Shown: positions 1-6,890, numbered from the stretch's first letter. The stretch: 12,900 nt of DNA from JABDDM01 sp038240295 (GCA_038240295.1 JBBSDW010000096.1:1-12900), one strand, 5' to 3'. The notes: generated by a model not told the origin, from the sequence alone. Numbers and translations: made by a program.

Positions 1-52
1 ACCAAGCACTTGCACCAAGCACTTGCACCAAGCACTTGCACCAAGCACTTTC
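1..52. repeat. 13-bp tandem repeat array, four units
   Basis: The unit accaagcacttgc occurs at 1-13, 14-26 and 27-39 without change, and at 40-52 with one substitution (g to t at unit position 12). The array starts at the first base of the window, so further copies may lie upstream. Each unit contains caag-ca-cttg, a short dyad with 4-bp arms. The last unit ends 15 bp before the ATG of the EthD-domain gene. It could be a minisatellite formed by slippage, or a set of binding sites. The sequence cannot tell these apart. Confidence 0.95.
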
Positions 53-67
53 AACAACCGGAAACAG

Positions 68-394
68 ATGGTAGCACTCATCGCGATCTATAAAGCCCCC
101 GAAGATAAAGCAGCCTTCGACGAGCATTACACCAACACCCACTCCCCGCTTGCGGCGAAAATGGAAGGAATGCTCAAAATGGAAGTTGCACATGTAAAGA
201 AAATGCTCACGCCGCCAACGAGCACGATCGCCGAAGCACCGCACCTCATTTGTACCATGTATTTCGAAGATCAGGCGGCGCTCGATAATTCGATGCGATC
301 GCCGAACAGTCGGGCTGCCGCAAAAGACTTGATGTCCTTTGCAGGGCCGCTTGTGAGCATGATCACTGTCAACATCGAATCGCCCAAACCATAA
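68..394 (+). CDS. EthD-domain protein (108 aa)
   Basis: Small EthD-family protein (dimeric alpha-beta barrel fold), a group named after a protein needed for ethyl tert-butyl ether degradation and often found beside catabolic genes. The biochemical role is generally unknown. The N-terminus runs MVALIAIYKAPED, followed by FDEHYTNTHSPLA, the typical EthD 'F..HY...H.PL' signature, and later a YFEDQAALD segment and a C-terminal strand. Length fits the family at about 100-110 aa. I chose the ATG at 68. A TTG at 23 would add 15 residues encoded by the tandem repeat, which do not look like protein. No clear Shine-Dalgarno precedes it. The crotonase gene starts 15 bp after its stop, so the two probably share a transcript. 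A role as a small accessory or catabolic enzyme is inference from the neighbour. Confidence 0.85.
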   Translation: MVALIAIYKAPEDKAAFDEHYTNTHSPLAAKMEGMLKMEVAHVKKMLTPPTSTIAEAPHLICTMYFEDQAALDNSMRSPNSRAAAKDLMSFAGPLVSMITVNIESPKP

Positions 395-409
395 CATTCA
401 CGTAGTACC

Positions 410-1273
410 ATGGCACGCACCAAGACATCCCAGGAGCTAAATCCTTATCAGGAAAAGAAGACCTATAACTTCAGCCATATTCTTTACGAGAAAAATGATT
501 ACGTGGCGACCGTGACGATCAACCGGCCAGAGGTGCTCAACTGCCTGAATCTCACAACACTTCGTGAGATGATGGTCGCCTTTGAAGACGCATCGTGGGA
601 TGATACGATCGCGGTGGTCGTGATTACAGGTGCGGGCGATAGAGCATTTTCCACAGGTGCCGATCTCGTGGAACAGGAAGAATTTTTCCTCAACAATCCC
701 GACGATTATTATAAGTGGATGCGCGTTTTTATCGAGATGCACGAACGTCTGCGCAACATCGGTAAGCCAACGATCGCAAAGCTTAACGGCATGGTCGTGG
801 GTGGCGGCAATGAAGTGAATCTTTCATGCGATCTCGCGATTGCTGCTGACCATATAATTATCAAACAGGTCGGTGCCGCTCGTGGAAGCGTTGCCGCGGC
901 AGGCGCAACGCAATGGCTGCCGCTCATGGTCGGCGAGCGCCGCGCCCGCGAGATCCTCTTCCTCTGCGAAGATATCCCTGCAGCAAAAGCGCTTGAGTGG
1001 GGCCTCGTGAATGAAATTGTGCCGAAAGAGGATCTCGATCGGGCCGTTGCAAGACTTTGCGAGAAGCTCTACAACAAACTTCCCGAGTGCCTCCGTTATA
1101 CAAAGCAGAATCTCAACTTCTGGAAGGACTTCAGCTGGCACATGACGATCGGGCACGCACGTGATTGGCTCTCCATCCATAATCTCTCAGATGAAGTCTC
1201 AGAAGGGATCAGTGCCTTCAATGAAAAGCGCCCTGTGAACTATAAGAAGATCAGGAAGAAAAAGACCACCTAA
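410..1273 (+). CDS. Crotonase-family (enoyl-CoA hydratase/isomerase) protein, ring-hydrolase or MenB-like subgroup
   Basis: A 287-aa crotonase-fold enzyme acting on an acyl-CoA. Visible motifs are ITINRPEV-like TVTINRPEV (about 34-42), the oxyanion-hole segment AFSTGADL (79-86) and VVGGGNEVNLSCD (129-141), then ATQWLPLMVG and the C-terminal AFNEKRP. Compared with classical hydratases, the first catalytic Glu is kept (E135 in GGGNE), but the second, 20 residues on, is Gly155 in KQVGAARGS. MenB also has Gly there, within 'GQTGPKVGS'. The C-terminal 'SEGISAFNEKRP' ending is also MenB-like, yet MenB lacks the E135 equivalent. From memory, 6-oxocyclohexene-carbonyl-CoA hydrolase (Oah/BamA)-type crotonases have similar segments, so a hydrolytic or ring-opening role is possible. 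Substrate unknown. About 23 residues precede the fold, slightly longer than usual. It lies 15 bp after the EthD gene and is convergent with the T9SS fragment. Confidence 0.85.
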   Translation: MARTKTSQELNPYQEKKTYNFSHILYEKNDYVATVTINRPEVLNCLNLTTLREMMVAFEDASWDDTIAVVVITGAGDRAFSTGADLVEQEEFFLNNPDDYYKWMRVFIEMHERLRNIGKPTIAKLNGMVVGGGNEVNLSCDLAIAADHIIIKQVGAARGSVAAAGATQWLPLMVGERRAREILFLCEDIPAAKALEWGLVNEIVPKEDLDRAVARLCEKLYNKLPECLRYTKQNLNFWKDFSWHMTIGHARDWLSIHNLSDEVSEGISAFNEKRPVNYKKIRKKKTT

Positions 1274-1286
1274 GGATCACCTTAGG
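1269..1286 (-). terminator. Hairpin between convergent genes, possible terminator
   Basis: A perfect 7-bp inverted repeat, cctaagg / ccttagg, with the 4-base loop atca. It overlaps the stop codon of the crotonase gene (1271-1273). Read leftward, the stem is followed after five bases by a run of five T, so it fits a terminator for the leftward T9SS gene. Read rightward there is no T tract. The stem is short and not very GC-rich, so this is tentative. Confidence 0.45.
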
Positions 1287-1289
1287 ATC

Positions 1290-1925
1290 TCATTTCAAGA
1301 TGACGAACTTTGTGCTGCGGCCTTCCAGTCTTGCTACGTACGCTCCGGCCGCGAGACTACCAGAAGTGACAGCAGTCGTCGATCCGCTGGGCAGCACGAT
1401 CGTTTTAACTTCGCGCCCCAGCACATCATAGATCCGCAATTCCCCAGCATGAGCGACCGCACCAAAAGTGAATATCGCAGCTCCTGGCTTTGTTGTAATT
1501 CGGAGGTCCGGAGAACTATGACTCCTCTCGACTTCAGACGTGTTCAACTTGTGCGCCGGGAAACAGACCCTATACGTCGTCTGGTTGTGCGCGCAATCAC
1601 GGATAAGAAAGACTGCACAGCCAGCCAGCATAGAGTCCAATTGTGATACTGTGATCACGGCGGTGTCGAGATGGTCGCAGCGAAATACGCTAGGCGAAAC
1701 GGTGTACCGAACCCCACTGACCGACGATGCGAAGATCGTGTCGATACCAAGATCGGCCGAACGAGCATCGGCAACTCTGAATGAGTTGCTGTACGGCGTG
1801 CTGGCCGAATCTGCATGCTTCGCCTGCAGCACGTATGGCGCAAGCGAGTCGACAGTCCGAAGTGCGTGAGGGATGCGGTCCAGCAGGATCGAATTGCCGC
1901 ACGAATCCGTCTCTCCTCGTATCAT
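1290..1925 (-). CDS. T9SS type A sorting-domain protein, apparently an N-terminally truncated fragment (211 aa)
   Basis: The last 70 or so residues form a type IX secretion type A sorting domain: LRIYDVLGREVKTIVL, a loop, then LAAGAYVARLEGRSTKFVILK at the end. This domain directs proteins through the T9SS to the outer surface in Bacteroidota and relatives. The part before it contains SSVSGVRYTVSP and, twice, a Cys-Asn motif (DSCGN near residues 7-11 and DCAHN near 110), which suggests repeated beta-sandwich modules cut in mid-repeat. T9SS cargo needs an N-terminal Sec signal peptide, but this reading frame starts MIRGETDSCGN with none, and an in-frame stop lies two codons upstream. It is therefore probably the remnant of a longer surface protein, or a gene with a missed upstream frame. 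It is convergent with the crotonase gene and divergent from the next gene. Confidence 0.65.
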   Translation of the reverse strand: MIRGETDSCGNSILLDRIPHALRTVDSLAPYVLQAKHADSASTPYSNSFRVADARSADLGIDTIFASSVSGVRYTVSPSVFRCDHLDTAVITVSQLDSMLAGCAVFLIRDCAHNQTTYRVCFPAHKLNTSEVERSHSSPDLRITTKPGAAIFTFGAVAHAGELRIYDVLGREVKTIVLPSGSTTAVTSGSLAAGAYVARLEGRSTKFVILK

Positions 1926-1977
1926 TGCAACTCACTGAGCACAGTGCATAAATCGCCGGACCGCAAGCAAATCGCTT

Positions 1978-1997
1978 TATATTTGTCCCTAAGTTTG
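1978..1997 (+). promoter_or_regulatory. Possible Bacteroidota-type -7 boxes
   Basis: Two matches to the TAnnTTTG element used by the primary sigma factor in Bacteroides lie 62-82 bases before the ATG of the secreted C1q-like protein: TATATTTG at 1978-1985 and TAAGTTTG at 1990-1997. I see no TTTG-type -33 element at the usual 19-21 bp spacing for either one. The call therefore rests only on the -7 motif and on the AT-rich divergent gap. Confidence 0.25.
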
Positions 1998-2059
1998 TTC
2001 ATCGGCTAAACGATCACCTGTTGGGCCATATTTTATCCTTACCAGATCATAAAATTGCC

Positions 2060-3067
2060 ATGAGATCCATCTTGCTTAAAATCAGCTTGCTTTCGAGCAT
2101 CCTCTGCGTTTCGTCTATCAGCTTCGCTCAAGTCCCCAAAACGATCAGCTATCAGGGTACGTTGACCGATGGATTAGGAGTGCCAGTTGCGGACGGTGCA
2201 CACCTCGTCAGGTTCAGATTCTACAACGATTCTCTGGGCGGATCGCCCATCTATAACGAGATCCATGGCGTTTTCACGAAGCATGGTCTTTTCAATGCCA
2301 TCATTGGGAGCGAAACCCCGATTCCGGATTCGTTAACCTTCGATCATGCGTACTATCTCGGTATCTCGATCGATAATGGAGTCGAGCTGTCTCCTCGGAC
2401 TCCGTTCACTGCAGTGCCCTACGCATTCCGAGCACTCACTGCCAATGCACTTGCGCCGTCGGCGACGGTGCAAGCGACCCAACTTACAGGACCCGCAAGC
2501 GGTGATCTCGGAGGGGCATTCCCTTCACCGACTGTCACACACATTCAGTCATTTGCTGTTTCTCCAAGCGCACCCTCGACAGGACAAGTCCTTCAGTGGA
2601 GCGGAATGGCATGGGCACCGGCAACTGTGATCCAACCGCCCACAGCATTCAATGTACTAAGCCTCGTGTTCCAGACTCTAACAAAAAGCGTTTATCAGAA
2701 AATCGACTTTACTGTCAACAACTCTGCAGGCGGCTTTGACGATGGCGGGAATTTTTCATTAGCCAACGACGAGTTTACCGCGCCCAGCGACGGTGATTAT
2801 TCATTCTCAGCGATGGTGACGCTCGATACCAGAAACGTTACACCAAATGACATCTACCTTTCCCTCGCCGTGAACGCCTCTACGAATATCTACAATCGAT
2901 TCTATTCCGTCGTGGCCGGTTACCCGCTGTTACAGGTTGATATGCCTATACAGCTTCATGCTGGAGACAAGGTCAGTCTTCAGATCTCACCGAACGCTGC
3001 TGCCATTTCCACGATGGGTGGCAATTCGTATGGAGTAGTAAGATTCTCTGGTTTCAAGATCCATTGA
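2060..3067 (+). CDS. Secreted protein with C1q/TNF-like C-terminal domain (335 aa)
   Basis: Starts with a Sec signal peptide (MRSILLKISLLSS, likely cleaved after SFA and before Gln24). The next part, from about 25 to 125, holds TISYQGTLTD, LVRFRFYND and LGISIDNGVEL. This module is common at the start of secreted or tail-fibre-like proteins in Bacteroidota. A Ser/Pro/Ala-rich linker follows, with GDLGGAFPSPTV and GQVLQWSG motifs. The last 125 or so residues have the C1q/TNF jelly-roll pattern: FTAPSDGDYSFSAMV, then LHAGDKVSLQI and a final VRFSGFKIH. The role is probably structural or adhesive at the cell surface. No enzyme motif and no T9SS domain is seen. I chose the ATG at 2060 because it opens directly into the signal peptide. 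A TTG at 2021 would put 13 polar residues before it. Confidence 0.8.
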   Translation: MRSILLKISLLSSILCVSSISFAQVPKTISYQGTLTDGLGVPVADGAHLVRFRFYNDSLGGSPIYNEIHGVFTKHGLFNAIIGSETPIPDSLTFDHAYYLGISIDNGVELSPRTPFTAVPYAFRALTANALAPSATVQATQLTGPASGDLGGAFPSPTVTHIQSFAVSPSAPSTGQVLQWSGMAWAPATVIQPPTAFNVLSLVFQTLTKSVYQKIDFTVNNSAGGFDDGGNFSLANDEFTAPSDGDYSFSAMVTLDTRNVTPNDIYLSLAVNASTNIYNRFYSVVAGYPLLQVDMPIQLHAGDKVSLQISPNAAAISTMGGNSYGVVRFSGFKIH

Positions 3068-3142
3068 GGATTATTCGAAGGCTTACTCGATAACCCGCGG
3101 ATCATTGTGCGATAGTGGTGCCTAATGAACGATCTCTAGTGT

Positions 3143-3919
3143 ATGGCCGAACTGAAGAATCTGAAGCTTTCGCAGGATGGATTTGTGGCGACCGTGCAGC
3201 TCCATCGCCCCAAGGTGTTCAATGCGCTCAACCTCGAATTGATGGTTGAGTTGGTCGAGACACTTGAAGCGCTTGACAAAGATGATGCGGTGCGAGTAAT
3301 CGTGCTCACGGGTGACGAAAAAGCCTTCGCAGCCGGTGCGGATATCAAAGAGATGGCCGAAGCGACGACGATCGACATGCTGATGCGAGATCAATTCTCT
3401 CGCTGGGATCGGATCCGCAAGATCAAGAAACCGATCATCGCGGCTGTTTCCGGATTCGCACTCGGTGGCGGCTCCGAACTGATGATGCACGCCGATATCA
3501 TCATCGCGAGCGAAACTACTCGCATCGGTCAACCGGAGATCAACATTGGCGTGATGCCGGGCGCAGGGGGCACACAACGTCTGACAAGGGCTGTGGGCAA
3601 AGCTCTCGCAATGGAAATGGTGCTTTCGGGAAGGTTTATCACCGCAGAAGAAGCGCACGTGGCTGGACTCATCAACAAGGTTGTGCCTGTAGAATTCTAC
3701 CTCGAAGAAGCGATGCGACTTGCAAAAGAGATCGCTAACCGCCCGCCGGTTGCCGTTCGGCTCGCAAAAGAGGCCGTGCTCAAATCCTTCGACACCACGA
3801 TAGAAATGGGCTTGGAATACGAGCGCAAGAACTTCTACCTCTGCTTTTCGAGCGAGGATATGCGCGAGGGAATGGCAGCGTTCATCGAAAAGCGCAAGCC
3901 CGAGTGGAAGGGTAAATAA
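3143..3919 (+). CDS. Enoyl-CoA hydratase (classical crotonase, PaaF-like, 258 aa)
   Basis: Hydrates trans-2-enoyl-CoA to 3-hydroxyacyl-CoA. It has every hallmark of an active hydratase: VQLHRPKVFNALN near the N-terminus, the oxyanion-hole segments AFAAGADIKEM (61-71) and ALGGGSELMMHAD (106-118), and both catalytic glutamates, E112 and E132 (GQPEINIG), spaced 20 apart as in rat mitochondrial crotonase (E144/E164). GAGGTQRLTRAVGK and the C-terminal AFIEKRKPEWKGK are also typical. Length matches the family. The PaaG-type gene follows after 16 bp. That neighbour suggests 2,3-dehydroadipyl-CoA hydration (PaaF) in phenylacetate breakdown, but general fatty-acid beta-oxidation cannot be excluded. 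No Shine-Dalgarno is visible. Confidence 0.93.
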   Translation: MAELKNLKLSQDGFVATVQLHRPKVFNALNLELMVELVETLEALDKDDAVRVIVLTGDEKAFAAGADIKEMAEATTIDMLMRDQFSRWDRIRKIKKPIIAAVSGFALGGGSELMMHADIIIASETTRIGQPEINIGVMPGAGGTQRLTRAVGKALAMEMVLSGRFITAEEAHVAGLINKVVPVEFYLEEAMRLAKEIANRPPVAVRLAKEAVLKSFDTTIEMGLEYERKNFYLCFSSEDMREGMAAFIEKRKPEWKGK

Positions 3920-3935
3920 TTTTCACGACAACAGG

Positions 3936-4724
3936 ATGGCAGAGTTTCAAACGATATTGACCTCGAACGAGCGTGGTGTCTATACGATCACGCTCAATCG
4001 ACCCGAAGTTTATAACGCATTCAACGAACAGCTTTCGACCGACCTTCTCGATGCATTCAAGCTCGCGGCAAAGGATGATTCGATACGCGCTGTCGTACTG
4101 ACCGGGGCAGGTAAGGCGTTTTGTTCAGGGCAGGATCTGAAAGATGCTCCATCTGGAGGCGGAAAGAGGTCGCTTCGCGATTCGCTCGAACGCCGCTACA
4201 ACCCGCTCATTCGCGCAATGCGAAAGCTTCCGAAACCAATCATCGCGTCTGTCAATGGCGTTGCAGCTGGCGCTGGATGTTCCCTAGCCCTTGCGGCTGA
4301 TTACCGGATCATGGCCGACAATGCGAAGCTTATCGAAGTCTTCGTGCGCATTGGACTCGTGCCCGATTCTGGATCGAGTTGGTTTCTTGTTAAGTATGCT
4401 GGGCTGTCAACAGCATTCGAACTAGCAGCCTTAGGCGATGACGTACTCGCAGATCGCGCGAAAGAACTTGGGCTCGCCAATCAAGTCGTGCCTGCTTCTG
4501 AGCTTACAGGGGCAACCTTGGCAATCGCAACGCGATTCGCCGAAGGTCCGACGAAAGCTTACGGCTATATCAAACGGATGCTCGATAAGGCGGCAGTGAT
4601 GTCGCTTGACGAAGCTCTCGACAACGAAGTCTTCATGCAAGAGGCGGCCGGCCGTACGCAAGATTACACGAACGCGGTTGCTGCGTTTGCAGAGAAGCGA
4701 AAGCCGGAATATCAGGGTAAGTAA
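3936..4724 (+). CDS. paaG: 2-(1,2-epoxy-1,2-dihydrophenyl)acetyl-CoA isomerase (PaaG-type, 262 aa)
   Basis: Crotonase-family isomerase. In the phenylacetate pathway PaaG turns the ring epoxide of phenylacetyl-CoA into oxepin-CoA, and later shifts a double bond after ring opening. Diagnostic segments are AFCSGQDLKD (61-70), ERRYNPLIRAMRKLPKPII (85-103), NGVAAGAGCSLALAAD (107-122) and VRIGLVPDSGSSW (137-149). Both hydratase glutamates are absent (Ser116 and Phe136). Asp144 in GLVPDSG sits where isomerases of this family carry their catalytic acid, matching known PaaG enzymes. The C-terminal FMQEAAGRTQDYTNAVAAFAEKR also fits PaaG. It lies 16 bp after the hydratase gene, so the two are probably one operon. 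It ends 5 bp before the stop of the convergent topoisomerase gene. Confidence 0.85.
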   Translation: MAEFQTILTSNERGVYTITLNRPEVYNAFNEQLSTDLLDAFKLAAKDDSIRAVVLTGAGKAFCSGQDLKDAPSGGGKRSLRDSLERRYNPLIRAMRKLPKPIIASVNGVAAGAGCSLALAADYRIMADNAKLIEVFVRIGLVPDSGSSWFLVKYAGLSTAFELAALGDDVLADRAKELGLANQVVPASELTGATLAIATRFAEGPTKAYGYIKRMLDKAAVMSLDEALDNEVFMQEAAGRTQDYTNAVAAFAEKRKPEYQGK

Positions 4725-4729
4725 AGGCC

Positions 4730-5794
4730 TCAGCCCTCCAGCAATTTTAGCAATGCGAGTTCCTCGGATTCGTAGTCGGGCTGGATCTTGCGGATCCTTC
4801 GCTCATGCTTTTTTCTGAAATCCTCGAGCGTGATTCCCTTCTCGTACCTGGAAATTACCTTCGGATGAATATACGATTCGCGACAAATCGCAGGTGTATT
4901 CCCAAGCCGTTCCGAAACTCGTTTAACGACCTCGACTACATTTCGCTTGATGTGTTTCGGATCGCGTTCGTGACCCATATCGGCTAACTCCACAGCCGCC
5001 AGCAAGCTTCCGCCCCACGTGCGAAAATCCTTTGCGGAAAATTTGTCCTGGGTGATGCTCTTGATATATTGATTCACCTCGCGAGCGCCGATCGGATGGC
5101 CACGCCCTTCTTCGTCGAGATAGTTGAACAAATGCGACCCACCGATCACTTTTAGCTCCTTGAGGGTGGATGCAAGTTCATCATCGACCAGCACCCTGCG
5201 CTGGCGTATGTGATGTTTACCGATGAAATTAAACAGCAGTTTTCCACCGCGAAAGATCTTGAGATGGCGATTCCTGAGCGTGGTGATCCCGAAGGTCTTG
5301 TACTGCTTGACACTTTTTTCGGAGCCCACCCGGAAATAGAGATCGTTCACCAATCGCACAATGATCGCAAGCACGCGCTCGCGAGGAAATCCTTCGAGCG
5401 CCATATCGCGATTCGTCCTTGCTCGAAGCTCAGGCAGCGCTTTACCAAAGTCCGCGACCTTGCTGAATTTTTTTCGCTGCTGACGTTCGGCAAATTGCTC
5501 GTGGTAAAGATATTGCATTCTTCCTGCGGCATCGTAACCGATCGCCTGCACTTTCCCAGTCGGATAAGGCGAAATGCGAACGTGCCGCCAAGCCGGTGGG
5601 ATCACAAGACTGGCAATTCGTTCGAGATGCTTGACGGCCGCGATCCGATTCCCTTCAGGCGTAGCGTACCAGAATCCCTTCTCCTTCGAGCCACGTCTGC
5701 GCCACCATTTTTCGCGTTTATCGAGGCCCGTCAGCGCCAGCTTTGATGGCAGCGTCGCAGGCCCTGTCGTTTTCTTTTCCACCGTTTTCTCCAT
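4730..5794 (-). CDS. DNA topoisomerase IB (poxvirus/Deinococcus type, 354 aa)
   Basis: Relaxes supercoils by making and resealing a single-strand nick through a 3'-phosphotyrosyl link. The N-terminal domain includes RRRGSKEKGFWYATPEG and IPPAWRHVRISP, typical of bacterial IB enzymes. The catalytic domain shows the expected residues: R155 in YFRVGSE, K193 in FIGKHH, R258 in FRTWGGSLLAA, and the nucleophile Y308 in CRESYIHP. The residue nine before the tyrosine is Asn299 (LGNTP), where vaccinia virus has His265. Asn there is normal for the Deinococcus-like bacterial group. I chose the ATG at 5794. A GTG at 5857 would add 21 residues unlike the family, and 354 aa is close to the Deinococcus enzyme. 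It is oriented against both flanking catabolic genes and has no evident tie to them. Confidence 0.93.
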   Translation of the reverse strand: MEKTVEKKTTGPATLPSKLALTGLDKREKWWRRRGSKEKGFWYATPEGNRIAAVKHLERIASLVIPPAWRHVRISPYPTGKVQAIGYDAAGRMQYLYHEQFAERQQRKKFSKVADFGKALPELRARTNRDMALEGFPRERVLAIIVRLVNDLYFRVGSEKSVKQYKTFGITTLRNRHLKIFRGGKLLFNFIGKHHIRQRRVLVDDELASTLKELKVIGGSHLFNYLDEEGRGHPIGAREVNQYIKSITQDKFSAKDFRTWGGSLLAAVELADMGHERDPKHIKRNVVEVVKRVSERLGNTPAICRESYIHPKVISRYEKGITLEDFRKKHERRIRKIQPDYESEELALLKLLEG

Positions 5795-5929
5795 GCACGT
5801 AACGCGAATGCAGAATTCATTCCAGAACGCTAAAACGCTCCGCCATGCCACAGGCACGAACTTCCCGCGCTTGAGACTCGTTTAGCTATCCTGCAATGTT
5901 TCGATTTTAACCTAAACCGCGAATAGACC

Positions 5930-6820
5930 ATGTCGATGACCTCTGACAAGGCCAAGTATCATCCGATGGCCGCAAAAGGCAAGCAGGAAGAATTGCTGCC
6001 GAATGAAGAGCGCACGCGCCGTATGAACGAACTTTTGGCAAAAGGCCAAAAGATCGAAGATCATAACGACATGTCGGACGAATATTTCGATCATCTCTGC
6101 AACCTGATGAATCAGCAGGCCGACTCCGAACTCGCCGGCGCGTTCGGCTACGTTCCCTGGATCCAGAAGGCACCTTCGGTCGAGGAAATGCTGATCGTCT
6201 CAAATATCACCCGCGACGAAGTTCGTCATGCGCGTGCGATGTACCGCTTGCTTGAAGATCTCGGGATCGACACGCAATCCATGGTCGGCGAAAACGATTA
6301 CACGTTGCGCATCGACTCCGCTGCCGATCTCGGTGCCGAGCGTGCTGCGGATGATAAGCGCGTCAACATTTTTTATTACCCCATCGACACATGGGCTGAC
6401 TTCATTATGTTCAACTTCCTGATGGATCGCGGCGCAGGGCATCAGCTGGAGGATGTAAAGAAATCAAGTTATGGCCCGTGGTCGCGTGAGATCGAGCGTA
6501 TCTTCAAAGAAGAAATGACGCACGTAGGTCACGGCGAATACTGGGTCAAGCGACTCGCGCACGAAAGCCCTGCCACAAAGGAAATGGTACAGGCCGCCCT
6601 CGAGAAATGGTATCCTCGTACGATGAATATCTTCGGCAAACCGAACACGCGCAAGAACAAACGCTATCGTGAGCTGCTGCTTAAGATCCGTGACAATCAG
6701 GATGTCCGCGACACATTCGCCGAGGAAGTAAAAAACTTGTGCGATGAGTACGGCCTTACGGTTCCTGAGTGGATCCCCGACTGGGATCAGATCCCGGAAG
6801 AAGCGCACATGCGCGGTTAA
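5930..6820 (+). CDS. paaA: PaaA/BoxB-family diiron oxygenase subunit (phenylacetyl-CoA epoxidase-like, 296 aa)
   Basis: Belongs to the ferritin-like phenylacetic acid catabolic family (PF05138), whose catalytic members epoxidise aryl-CoA rings with O2. Likely iron ligands are E67 (ADSELAGAF), E97 and H100 (RDEVRHARAM), an Asp near 157 (DTWADF), and E195 and H198 (KEEMTHVGH). E67 and E97 are 30 apart, as in PaaA and BoxB. Segments such as NIFYYPIDTWADF, SSYGPWSREI and NIFGKPN line up with E. coli PaaA, and length (296 versus about 309) agrees. The DEVRH motif is closer to the DExRH of BoxB than to PaaA's DEAGH. The first 45 residues are charged and lack a PaaA counterpart I can name. No paaB, C, D or E gene lies beside it. 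A terminator follows. Family is secure. The phenylacetyl-CoA substrate is inferred from the nearby PaaG, PaaF-like and PaaH-like genes. Confidence 0.8.
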   Translation: MSMTSDKAKYHPMAAKGKQEELLPNEERTRRMNELLAKGQKIEDHNDMSDEYFDHLCNLMNQQADSELAGAFGYVPWIQKAPSVEEMLIVSNITRDEVRHARAMYRLLEDLGIDTQSMVGENDYTLRIDSAADLGAERAADDKRVNIFYYPIDTWADFIMFNFLMDRGAGHQLEDVKKSSYGPWSREIERIFKEEMTHVGHGEYWVKRLAHESPATKEMVQAALEKWYPRTMNIFGKPNTRKNKRYRELLLKIRDNQDVRDTFAEEVKNLCDEYGLTVPEWIPDWDQIPEEAHMRG

Positions 6821-6851
6821 CATACTGACTCACGAATAACAGTGTTCAACG

Positions 6852-6890
6852 AAGGCGGCGATCTGCAAAACAGGAAGCCGCCTTTTCTTA
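6852..6890 (+). terminator. Intrinsic terminator after the PaaA-like gene
   Basis: A perfect 8-bp GC-rich stem, aaggcggc (6852-6859) with gccgcctt (6877-6884), a 17-base loop, and a T-rich tail (ttttctta). It starts about 30 bases after the oxygenase stop codon. It should end the oxygenase transcript and separates it from the dehydrogenase operon that starts at 6947. Confidence 0.85.

Noticed and set aside
1..52. CRISPR array or replication iterons
   Set aside because: Units are 13 bp and directly abutting with no spacers, and no cas, rep or AT-rich origin sequence is visible nearby.
23..67. N-terminal extension of the EthD protein from a TTG at 23
   Set aside because: The 15 extra residues come from the tandem repeat and the family starts at the ATG at 68.
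4680..4745. Possible terminator between the convergent paaG and topoisomerase genes
   Set aside because: Only short imperfect arms (aggg/ccct) are present within coding ends, with no T tract. Not distinguishable from chance.
5210..5746. Rightward 178-codon open frame inside the topoisomerase gene
   Set aside because: Antisense to a clear topoisomerase IB with complete catalytic residues. No export, domain or start signal of its own.
5795..5857. N-terminal extension of topoisomerase IB from a GTG at 5857
   Set aside because: The 21 residues do not resemble family members, and the ATG at 5794 gives the usual length.
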